Shown: positions 1 to 5,291, counted from the first letter of the stretch. The stretch: 6,969 nucleotides of DNA from an uncultured Dokdonia sp. (GCA_937124495.1 CAKZKZ010000281.1:1-6969); one strand, 5' to 3'. The notes: generated by a model from the letters alone, not told the origin. Program-made: numbers and translations.

Positions 1-1073
1 CTTTTATTACGACGTACCGTCTCTTCTACTACATTTTTGGTAAGCTCTTCATACGCTTCAGAAAGTGGTGATCCAGATTGTAATGCTGCTGGATGTCCAA
101 CATCACCTGCTTCACGTATACTTTGGACTAAAGGAATCTCTCCCAATAATCTTACACCAAGGTCTTCTGCTAAGTTTTTCGCACCTTCTTTTCCAAAGAT
201 ATAATACTTATTATTTGGTAATTCTTCTGGTGTGAAGTAAGACATATTCTCTACAATACCGAGTACTGGAACATTAATACTTTCTTGCTGGAACATCGCA
301 ACTCCCTTCTTTGCATCTGCAAGCGCCACGGTTTGTGGTGTACTTACAATTACAGCGCCCGTAATGGGTAATGATTGCATGATACTTAAATGAATATCTC
401 CCGTGCCAGGAGGTAAATCTAATAACAAGAAGTCTATCTCTCCCCAAGCAGCATCAAAAATCATTTGATTTAACGCTTTGGCAGCCATAGGTCCTCTCCA
501 TACAACCGCTTGATCTGGTTTTGTAAAAAAGCCTATAGATAATACTTTAACACCGTAACTCTCTACAGGTTTCATTTTAGATTTTCCGTCTACATTGACT
601 GAGAGTGGACGTTCATGGGTTACATCAAACATAATAGGAATAGAAGGCCCGTAAATATCGGCATCTAAGATCCCTACTTTAAAGCCCATTTTCGCTAGAC
701 TCACGGCAATATTTGCAGTTGTCGTAGATTTCCCTACACCACCTTTACCAGAAGCAATGGCGACTATATTTTTAATCCCAGGAATGGCTTTCCCTTTGAT
801 CTCTACTTTTTCTTTGGGAGCAGGCGCATCTACTTTCAAGTTTACTTTTACTTGAGCTTTTTGCTCCACCTGATCGTGGATCGCCTTCATAATTTCTACT
901 TCCGTTTTTTTACGTGCTTGTAAGGTTGGATTTTTAATAGTAATATCTACAATGACCTCATCTCCAAATGTAAGAACATTTGTCACTGCGCCACTATCTA
1001 CCATATTTTCTCCAGCACCAGGAACAGTTATCGTTCGTAATGCCTCAAGGATATCTTTCTTGTTCAGTTTCAT
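1..1073 (-). CDS. mrp: Mrp/NBP35-family iron-sulfur carrier ATPase (C-terminus cut by window edge)
   Basis: This is a cytoplasmic P-loop ATPase of the Mrp/ApbC/NBP35 family, proteins that bind Fe-S clusters and pass them to apo-proteins. The start is the ATG at 1073-1071, and 357 complete codons are visible before the window ends; the family in this phylum is usually about 375-380 residues, so perhaps 20 are missing. Residues 1 to about 82 form the MIP18/DUF59-type domain. After a linker comes the deviant Walker A GKGGVGKS (109-116), then a switch-I-like LDADIYGPS (136-144) and Walker B DLPPGTGD (219-226). The CxxC cluster ligand found near the NMS motif in many ApbC proteins is absent: residues 276-294 read ENMSYFTPEELPNN then KYYIFG. 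I recall this as usual for Bacteroidota orthologues. It has its own promoter at 1133-1163. It lies downstream of the trmB operon on the same strand but is separated from it by the CPBP gene. The family assignment is secure; the exact cluster clients are unknown. Confidence 0.95.
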   Translation of the reverse strand, partial: MKLNKKDILEALRTITVPGAGENMVDSGAVTNVLTFGDEVIVDITIKNPTLQARKKTEVEIMKAIHDQVEQKAQVKVNLKVDAPAPKEKVEIKGKAIPGIKNIVAIASGKGGVGKSTTTANIAVSLAKMGFKVGILDADIYGPSIPIMFDVTHERPLSVNVDGKSKMKPVESYGVKVLSIGFFTKPDQAVVWRGPMAAKALNQMIFDAAWGEIDFLLLDLPPGTGDIHLSIMQSLPITGAVIVSTPQTVALADAKKGVAMFQQESINVPVLGIVENMSYFTPEELPNNKYYIFGKEGAKNLAEDLGVRLLGEIPLVQSIREAGDVGHPAALQSGSPLSEAYEELTKNVVEETVRRNK

Positions 1074-1132
1074 TTCTTTTTTTAAAAGGAATAGCCTAAA
1101 ACAACAAAACTTACTTAGACTAATTCTAAATG

Positions 1133-1163
1133 CAAAGATACCGCATAAAGTATGAAGTACAAA
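1133..1163 (-). promoter_or_regulatory. Bacteroidota-type promoter of mrp
   Basis: On the minus strand, TTTG (1163-1160) is followed by a 19-base spacer and then TATCTTTG (1140-1133). This matches the -33 TTTG and -7 TAnnTTTG consensus of the primary sigma factor in Bacteroidota exactly. Transcription would begin near 1126-1128, leaving a 5' leader of about 53 bases before the mrp ATG. No Shine-Dalgarno sequence is present; the leader is A-rich just before the ATG, as is normal in this phylum. The -33 box and spacer lie inside the repeat structure at 1144-1173. Confidence 0.8.
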
Positions 1164-1173
1164 GTACTTTATG
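1144..1173. repeat. Heptamer repeats inside an inverted repeat over the mrp promoter
   Basis: Three tandem heptamers, AAAGTAT, GAAGTAC and AAAGTAC, occupy 1147-1167. They lie within an inverted repeat with perfect 9-base arms, CATAAAGTA (1144-1152) and TACTTTATG (1165-1173). A second, alternative dyad is AAGTAC (1155-1160), AAA, GTACTT (1164-1169). The block covers the -33 box and most of the spacer of the mrp promoter. This is the arrangement expected of a repressor or activator site, but binding is an inference from position and symmetry only. Confidence 0.5.
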
Positions 1174-1188
1174 GCGCTCAAAAAGTTA

Positions 1189-1359
1189 AACCCGTATCAT
1201 ACAATAGAAAATCTATTACAGTATGAAGATGCTTCAAAATATACCACTACACTACGTTTTTGAGTGTAACCATAGCGATGCTATGCTAAAATTCAGAAAA
1301 CGTCATATTTTATTGCTTCTTCAAGCCTCATCACAAAGTTCTATTGCATAATTCGAGTT
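1189..1359. repeat. Large imperfect palindrome (171 bp), possible dispersed or MITE-like element
   Basis: The ends 1189-1209 and 1339-1359 are inverted copies matching at 17 of 21 positions. Moving inwards, further paired blocks share roughly the same centre: ATGAAG (1223-1228) with CCTCAT (1326-1331, one mismatch), AAAATAT (1236-1242) with ATATTTT (1305-1311), ACGTTTT (1254-1260) with AAAACGT (1297-1303), and a perfect central hairpin CATAGC-GAT-GCTATG (1271-1285). The left arm is several bases longer than the right, so the fold would contain bulges. A second local hairpin occupies 1198-1225. No open reading frame or transposase is present, and I see no obvious target-site duplication. It could be a non-autonomous palindromic repeat, a decayed insertion remnant, or a structured RNA if transcribed. 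Confidence 0.55.
1198..1225. repeat. Local stem-loop within the large palindrome
   Basis: CATAC (1198-1202) pairs with GTATG (1221-1225) and AATAGA (1203-1208) pairs with TCTATT (1212-1217). The loop is AAA, and a 3-base bulge (1218-1220) interrupts one strand of the 11-bp stem. It is AT-rich and not followed by a T tract in either direction, so it is not a convincing intrinsic terminator. It would compete with the long-range fold of the 1189-1359 element. Confidence 0.45.
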
Positions 1360-1374
1360 AAGTATATCTGAATC

Positions 1375-1390
1375 CGCTTTCGCGAAAGCG
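1375..1390. repeat. Perfect palindrome CGCTTTCGCGAAAGCG, intergenic copy
   Basis: This is a 16-base perfect palindrome centred on TCGCGA. Its 14-base core GCTTTCGCGAAAGC recurs exactly at 3730-3745, and a 14-of-16 copy occurs at 4035-4050. Its GC content is far above that of the surrounding AT-rich gap. My unverified recollection is that this motif is highly iterated in some marine Flavobacteriaceae, comparable to HIP1 in cyanobacteria. Its function is unknown. Confidence 0.75.
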
Positions 1391-1499
1391 TACTAAGCAA
1401 AGTCATATTCATCTACAAAATAAAACAAGTAGGCAACCATTTTATAAAACAAAACGTCTTTGTAAGTATAGTATGTAGTCTTCCCTTAAAAAATAACAG

Positions 1500-2354
1500 A
1501 TGTATTCAATCAAAAAAATCAATCCGTTCATCATTTCCTTGTGCATCATCTTACTCATCGCTCTCATTTTTTCTTTGCCTATCAACAAATTATTTTCAGA
1601 AGATTATTTTTCTGAATTTCAAATCGAATATATAGTGTTAGCATTAAAAATGTTATCCCTTTTCAGTATTGGTTTTGTGGGAATAAAAAAAATAGATATG
1701 CTATCACTAAGTGGTATTTCCTCTAAGCATAAATGGTCCTTTAAATGGCTTAATTTAACACCTATTTATCTTTTTATAATAGGTGTTTTATCGTTTATAG
1801 GTAAGGATATATTTCTGGTAGATAGCAGTAATGTTTTCCTATTACTAGTCGCTTGTCTTATGGTTGGCTTTGCTGAAGAATTTATTTTTAGAGGGTTCAT
1901 ATTACCTCTCTTTATCAAAAAATATCAACATCATAAAAAGGGAATCTTTCTAAGTATTCTCTTCTCCGCACTATTTTTTGGATTTTCACACTTCATCAAC
2001 CTATCTGTAAATGATAATATTCCTCAAGTAATAGCTCAAGTGGTTTTTGCTGTGTTTATGGGGATATTTTTTGGGGCTGTTTTATTAAAAACGAATAAGT
2101 TACTTCCTATAGCTATCACCCACGGTCTTATAAATTTCTTTTTCTTATTTGGAACGTTACCAGCTATAAGCGACGATGTAGATATCACAAATACGGCACA
2201 AAGCCTATCAGATCAAATATCGGGTGCTACACCCGCTATTATTATATTCTTTCCTTTATTAATTGTAGGGCTTATTGTCTCAAAAAAAATAAATAGAGAA
2301 ATGATACTTAAGAAGTTGCCAGCACAAAGCTTTCAAAAAGTAATACAACTATAA
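1500..2354 (+). CDS. CPBP-family intramembrane metalloprotease (CAAX protease/Abi type)
   Basis: This 284-residue, very hydrophobic protein carries the three CPBP/Rce1-like motifs in order: EExxxR within AEEFIFRG (E126, E127, R131), FxxxH within FFGFSH (H164), and HxxxN within THGLIN (H208, N212). These acid and histidine residues form the active site in the family. Membrane segments are visible near residues 10-28, 45-62, 88-100, 112-137, 148-165, 178-196, 202-220 and 246-260. The C-terminus is short, basic and cytoplasmic-like. Prokaryotic members act in peptide maturation, bacteriocin immunity or membrane-protein processing, but the substrate here cannot be told. The gene stands alone, has no evident Shine-Dalgarno sequence or clear TTTG/TAnnTTTG promoter, and looks more AT-rich than its neighbours. 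It separates mrp from the trmB operon, suggesting an insertion. The family is clear; the role is not. Confidence 0.9.
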   Translation: MYSIKKINPFIISLCIILLIALIFSLPINKLFSEDYFSEFQIEYIVLALKMLSLFSIGFVGIKKIDMLSLSGISSKHKWSFKWLNLTPIYLFIIGVLSFIGKDIFLVDSSNVFLLLVACLMVGFAEEFIFRGFILPLFIKKYQHHKKGIFLSILFSALFFGFSHFINLSVNDNIPQVIAQVVFAVFMGIFFGAVLLKTNKLLPIAITHGLINFFFLFGTLPAISDDVDITNTAQSLSDQISGATPAIIIFFPLLIVGLIVSKKINREMILKKLPAQSFQKVIQL

Positions 2355-2393
2355 ATCGTATTTAGTTTAAAAAAATAATTAATAAGTATATAA

Positions 2394-2411
2394 TTTTGAT
2401 AGCTATCAAAA
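2394..2411. terminator. Perfect 18-bp palindrome between convergent genes, possible bidirectional terminator
   Basis: TTTTGATAGCTATCAAAA is a perfect palindrome in the 62-base gap between the convergent stop codons at 2354 and 2417. As RNA it could fold into a 7-bp stem (TTTTGAT/ATCAAAA) with an AGCU loop, with A-rich and T-rich arms on both sides. The stem is GC-poor, so termination would be weak. A protein-binding dyad is the alternative. The position favours a terminator; the base composition does not strongly support it. Confidence 0.4.
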
Positions 2412-2416
2412 AGAGA

Positions 2417-2764
2417 TCAGTCCATCCCTAATTCTACAACAGGGTCCCAAAAGTATTTCTTAAAGTTGACAATTTTATCATCTTCAACTTGGATACCTTC
2501 TTCTGCAAGCATTTGCTCCATAGCATTACTACTTCCAAAATGCATTTTACCGGTAAGTAATCCCACTCTATTGACTACTCTATGTGCAGGCACATCTGGG
2601 TGTTTTCCTGCACCATTCATAGCCCATCCTACCATACGACTACTTCTTGCAGCACCAAGATACTTAGCAATCGCACCATAACTAGTGACACGTCCATGAG
2701 GAATCAGCTTTGTGACTCCATATACTTTGTCAAAAAAATGCTCTGTATCTGTGGAGTAGTTCAT
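2417..2764 (-). CDS. MGMT-like protein with Cys-to-Ala acceptor site (alkyltransferase-like)
   Basis: This 115-residue protein is homologous to the DNA-binding domain of O6-alkylguanine-DNA alkyltransferase. Visible family features are GRVTSYGAIA (24-33, with the conserved Tyr of the DNA-binding region), the SSRMVGWAMN helix (41-50, with R43 in the position of the base-flipping arginine finger), and PAHRVVNRVGLLTGK (59-73). In true MGMT the last motif is PCHRV, with Cys as the irreversible alkyl acceptor; here residue 60 is Ala, so it cannot transfer alkyl groups by the classic mechanism. Alkyltransferase-like (ATL) proteins, typically PWHR, bind O6-alkylguanine and hand it to nucleotide excision repair, so a lesion-recognition role is the best inference. 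It starts at an ATG overlapping the LysE-gene stop (ATGA, 2764-2761), which implies translational coupling. It is the last gene of the trmB operon. Confidence 0.9.
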   Translation of the reverse strand: MNYSTDTEHFFDKVYGVTKLIPHGRVTSYGAIAKYLGAARSSRMVGWAMNGAGKHPDVPAHRVVNRVGLLTGKMHFGSSNAMEQMLAEEGIQVEDDKIVNFKKYFWDPVVELGMD

Positions 2765-3390
2765 TCGAAATAAATTGTTCTTATTAATGTAATGATTACT
2801 AACACTAGCATTAAAGCTGCCATAAAATAATTAGAATACTTCGCAAAGGAAGCACTTTTGTTTTCTATTCTCACAAAGAAGATCACATATAGATATAATG
2901 CAGTAAATGTTCCTAATACAGCTGCGGCAATAAATAGACTAATTGCCATGACATCATACTCTACCTTACCACTCACGTTCAGTGCCGCACCTAAGGCACA
3001 GAAATAGGGGATTGGTAAAACATTCAGTACAGAAACCATCATACCTTTACCTAAACTCCTAATACCCGCATGTTTTGAAATCTTTACTTTTTTTACCCGA
3101 CTGCGCTTTGCTTTTACAAAAAAGAATACCGCCATGATTAAGAAAATCACCAATCCTGTACGAAGTAACATATTCCGCACAAATGGGTTCCCAAAAATAT
3201 ACCGTGCTAATAAAATAGCTACAAGTGCCTGAAAAGCAACCACCAACGAGGCTCCAATAGCAACAAAAAGCCCATTCTTTTTTCCGTGCTGAACGCAGGT
3301 TTTTGCAACAGACATATTGATAAGTCCAGGCGGAATAACTCCTGCCAATGCTGCAAAATAGGTGATAAAAAATAGTCTGGTTGTTTCCAA
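2761..3390 (-). CDS. LysE-family small-molecule exporter
   Basis: This 209-residue inner-membrane protein belongs to the LysE/RhtB superfamily, which exports amino acids and related small molecules by proton exchange. The N-terminal membrane segment carries the family signature GVIPPGLINM (17-26). About six membrane segments are visible near 6-28, 42-64, 76-93, 118-136, 147-172 and 186-206, with a basic cytoplasmic loop (KAKRSRVKKVKISKH, 93-107) between the third and fourth. The length is normal for the family. The start is TTG at 3390-3388: an in-frame TAG (the trmB stop, 3402-3400) lies 9 bases upstream, and the next Met (26) would remove the signature. It is in the same frame as trmB, separated only by the stop and three codons, and overlaps the downstream MGMT-like gene by 4 bases. 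The substrate cannot be predicted. Confidence 0.88.
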   Translation of the reverse strand: METTRLFFITYFAALAGVIPPGLINMSVAKTCVQHGKKNGLFVAIGASLVVAFQALVAILLARYIFGNPFVRNMLLRTGLVIFLIMAVFFFVKAKRSRVKKVKISKHAGIRSLGKGMMVSVLNVLPIPYFCALGAALNVSGKVEYDVMAISLFIAAAVLGTFTALYLYVIFFVRIENKSASFAKYSNYFMAALMLVLVIITLIRTIYFE

Positions 3391-3399
3391 AGGCGTTGG

Positions 3400-4074
3400 C
3401 TATTGAACTCTAAATTTAATATAAGTTATTGGTTTTCCTTGCTCAAGATATTGTTTTTCATAGAATGTTTGTATTCCTACCACTTCTTTAGGTGAATATT
3501 CATTCTTATACACGTTATGATTTGCATGCAAAATCTCATGTCCTTCTCCATGTAAAAGCCCTAAAGTATACCCATGCATAAACTCAGAATCTGTTTTTAA
3601 ATTAACCGTACCTTCTGGCTCTAGAATGTGTTTATATTTTTGCAGGAACTCCGTATTGGTCATTCTATGCTTCGTACGTTTATACTTAATTTGAGGATCG
3701 GGAAAGGTAATCCATATTTCTGCTATTTCTGCTTTCGCGAAAGCATGATCAACAAGTTCTATCTGTGTACGCATAAACCCTACATTGTCTAGGTTCTCTT
3801 CTAATGCCGTCTTAGCTCCTCTCCAAAAACGAGCGCCTTTAATGTCGATACCAAGAAAATTTTTATCTGGGTAGGTTCTTGCCAATCCCACAGAATATTC
3901 TCCTTTACCACAACCTAATTCTAAAACAATAGGTTTATTATTTTTGAAAAAGTCAGTTTTCCACTTACCTTTAAGTGGAAAACTTCCATCAACCAATTCT
4001 TCACGAGTAGGCTGGATTACGTTGCTGAAGGTTTCGTTTTCACGAAAGCGCTTTAATTTATTTTTACTTCCCAA
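3400..4074 (-). CDS. trmB: tRNA (guanine-N7-)-methyltransferase TrmB
   Basis: TrmB uses S-adenosylmethionine to methylate N7 of G46 in the variable loop of tRNAs. The protein has 224 residues when started at TTG (4074-4072), which places (M)GSKNKLKRF at the N-terminus as in flavobacterial TrmB proteins. A GTG at 4173 would add 33 residues with no family resemblance and would overlap the divergent glycosyltransferase gene, so I reject it. Key features are the SAM motif LELGCGKGEY (51-60), the acidic GIDIKG (75-80), the catalytic-region motif FPDPQIKYKRTKHR (124-137; the usual Trp after FPDP is Gln) and the C-terminal TxYE (203-206) in the tRNA-binding part. The perfect palindrome at 3730-3745 encodes AFAKA (111-115) in a surface-like variable segment. 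It is the first gene of an operon with the LysE and MGMT-like genes. No Shine-Dalgarno sequence precedes it. Confidence 0.93.
   Translation of the reverse strand: MGSKNKLKRFRENETFSNVIQPTREELVDGSFPLKGKWKTDFFKNNKPIVLELGCGKGEYSVGLARTYPDKNFLGIDIKGARFWRGAKTALEENLDNVGFMRTQIELVDHAFAKAEIAEIWITFPDPQIKYKRTKHRMTNTEFLQKYKHILEPEGTVNLKTDSEFMHGYTLGLLHGEGHEILHANHNVYKNEYSPKEVVGIQTFYEKQYLEQGKPITYIKFRVQ
3730..3745. repeat. Perfect palindrome TGCTTTCGCGAAAGCA inside trmB
   Basis: This is a 16-base perfect palindrome sharing the 14-base core GCTTTCGCGAAAGC with the copy at 1375-1390. On the coding (minus) strand it reads GCT TTC GCG AAA GCA, giving residues AFAKA 111-115 of TrmB between two conserved blocks. Since the trmB frame stays open, it appears to be tolerated in a variable loop. 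Confidence 0.8.
4035..4050. repeat. Degenerate copy (14/16) of the CGCTTTCGCGAAAGCG palindrome in the trmB 5' end
   Basis: CGTTTTCACGAAAGCG differs from the full palindrome at two positions. It encodes RFREN, residues 9-13 of TrmB. Because a basic (K/R)RF(K/R)EN segment is normal at this place in the protein family, the match may be partly coincidental, or a decayed copy kept by coding constraint. Confidence 0.4.
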
Positions 4075-4142
4075 TGTGTTATTTAATATTTTGGTAAAAT
4101 TAAGGAAACTTTTAGAAGATATAACTGTCTGACATTTGCATA
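4075..4142. promoter_or_regulatory. Divergent promoter region between trmB and the glycosyltransferase gene
   Basis: Sixty-eight bases separate the TTG of trmB from the ATG of the glycosyltransferase gene, so both promoters must lie here or within the genes. For the plus strand, TTTG (4090-4093) is followed after 19 bases by TAGAAGAT (4113-4120), which keeps only the TA of the -7 box. ACATTTGC ends near 4139, too close to the ATG unless the mRNA is nearly leaderless. For the minus strand, TATCTTCT is a weak -7-like match. No perfect promoter can be named; the assignment rests on the gene arrangement. Confidence 0.4.
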
Positions 4143-5291
4143 ATGAATGAAACTGTAAATATACTTGTAGCACCTCTCACTTGGGGGTTAGGTCATGCAA
4201 CGCGTTGCATTCCAATCATACAAGCATTACAAGAAGATGGCTATCGTGTCATTATCGCTAGTGATGGTATTGCTTTAGAGTTACTACAGAAAGAGTTTCC
4301 TCAATTACAAACCGTTACACTTCCTTCTTACGATATTGAATATTCAAAAAAAGGACAACATTTTAAACGGAAAATGCTATCTAATATTCCAAAAATAGTA
4401 AAAGCAATACGTAAAGAACATAAGATATTGCAATCTATTTTAGAAGATTATTCCATAGATGGCGTGATCTCTGATAATCGTTTAGGGCTCTATACATCTA
4501 AAGTCCCTACGGTTTTTATAACACATCAATTACAAGTATTAAGTGGAAAAACAACAAGTATCACTACATTTTTACACAAACGTTTTATAAAACGTTTTGA
4601 CGAATGCTGGGTACCTGATTACAAAGAAGAAATCAATTTAAGTGGTGCCCTAGGACATCCTAAAAACATAGATCATATAGTACACTACATAGGTCCCCTA
4701 AGTAGGATGGAAAAAGAAAATCTCCCATCACATTATGATGCGCTTGTTATCTTATCGGGTCCAGAACCACAACGCTCTATCCTAGAAACCTTATTACTCA
4801 CTGAACTAAAAAAATACCATGGAGATATCTTATTTGTAAGAGGTATCATAGAAGAGGAAGAGATACGTAGCAAGCAAAAAAATATTGAAATTGTTAATTT
4901 TTTAACCTCAGACAAACTAGCGAAAGCGATGAATAGTGTCGATTTTGTCATTGCACGATCTGGCTACACAACAATTATGGATCTAGCAGCATTGCATAAA
5001 AAAGCTTTTTTTATTCCTACACCTGGACAGGCAGAACAAGAATACTTAGCTAAAAGATTAAAAGATAAAGGTATTGCGCCTTACTCAAAACAAGATGATT
5101 TTAAAGTAAAAGATCTTGCAAAATTATGTGTTTATAAAGGCTTTGAAGAATCACAAGAAACGACAGAGTTAAAGCAATTTTTCAGCCTTTTCAAGCGTAA
5201 AAGAAAACTCAGATCCAACACCAAATTCGCTTTCAACATAGATCTTCTCATCATGCGCTTCAATGATATGCTTGACAATAGAAAGGCCTAA
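4143..5291 (+). CDS. GT-B glycosyltransferase, MurG/family 28-like
   Basis: This 382-residue protein has the two-domain GT-B layout. The N-terminal domain begins with strand NILVAPLTWGLGHATRCIPI (6-25), containing the GLGH loop typical of MurG-like and related family 28/1 enzymes. The C-terminal donor-binding domain includes VILSGPEPQRS (202-212) and ARSGYTTIMDLAALHKKAFF (271-290) followed by IPTPGQAEQ (291-299), the G-T-x-E-like and P-x-P-x-Q elements that contact the nucleotide sugar. No signal peptide or membrane helix is seen, so it is probably cytoplasmic. Donor, acceptor and pathway are unknown; it is not MurG itself, which belongs to the cell-wall cluster. Residues 343-382 lie antisense to the kinase gene, are very basic (KRKRKLR, 351-357) and look like a read-through tail beyond a natural end near residue 345-350. 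It is transcribed divergently from trmB. Confidence 0.85.
   Translation: MNETVNILVAPLTWGLGHATRCIPIIQALQEDGYRVIIASDGIALELLQKEFPQLQTVTLPSYDIEYSKKGQHFKRKMLSNIPKIVKAIRKEHKILQSILEDYSIDGVISDNRLGLYTSKVPTVFITHQLQVLSGKTTSITTFLHKRFIKRFDECWVPDYKEEINLSGALGHPKNIDHIVHYIGPLSRMEKENLPSHYDALVILSGPEPQRSILETLLLTELKKYHGDILFVRGIIEEEEIRSKQKNIEIVNFLTSDKLAKAMNSVDFVIARSGYTTIMDLAALHKKAFFIPTPGQAEQEYLAKRLKDKGIAPYSKQDDFKVKDLAKLCVYKGFEESQETTELKQFFSLFKRKRKLRSNTKFAFNIDLLIMRFNDMLDNRKA

Noticed and set aside
952..1155. 67-codon plus-strand open frame over the mrp 5' end
   Set aside because: It is antisense to the well-conserved N-terminal domain of Mrp and resembles no family.
1198..1225. Stem-loop considered as an intrinsic terminator or riboswitch
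   Set aside because: There is no T tract on either side, it is upstream of the mapped mrp promoter rather than in the leader, and no riboswitch core is recognisable.
2466..2773. Two short plus-strand open frames across the MGMT-like gene
   Set aside because: Both are antisense to a clear homologue in a coupled operon and have low-complexity translations.
3944..4132. 62-codon plus-strand open frame antisense to trmB
   Set aside because: It is a shadow of the conserved TrmB N-terminus with no independent support.
4075..4173. N-terminal extension of TrmB from a GTG at 4173
   Set aside because: The 33 extra residues have no TrmB character, would consume the divergent promoter region and overlap the glycosyltransferase start.
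4920..4928. GCGAAAGCG half-match to the iterated palindrome in the glycosyltransferase gene
   Set aside because: Only one half is present; the other side shows no symmetry, so it fits ordinary Ala-Lys-Ala codons.
4733..4951. 72-codon minus-strand open frame within the glycosyltransferase gene
   Set aside because: It is antisense to the conserved GT-B donor domain; no promoter or family match is seen.
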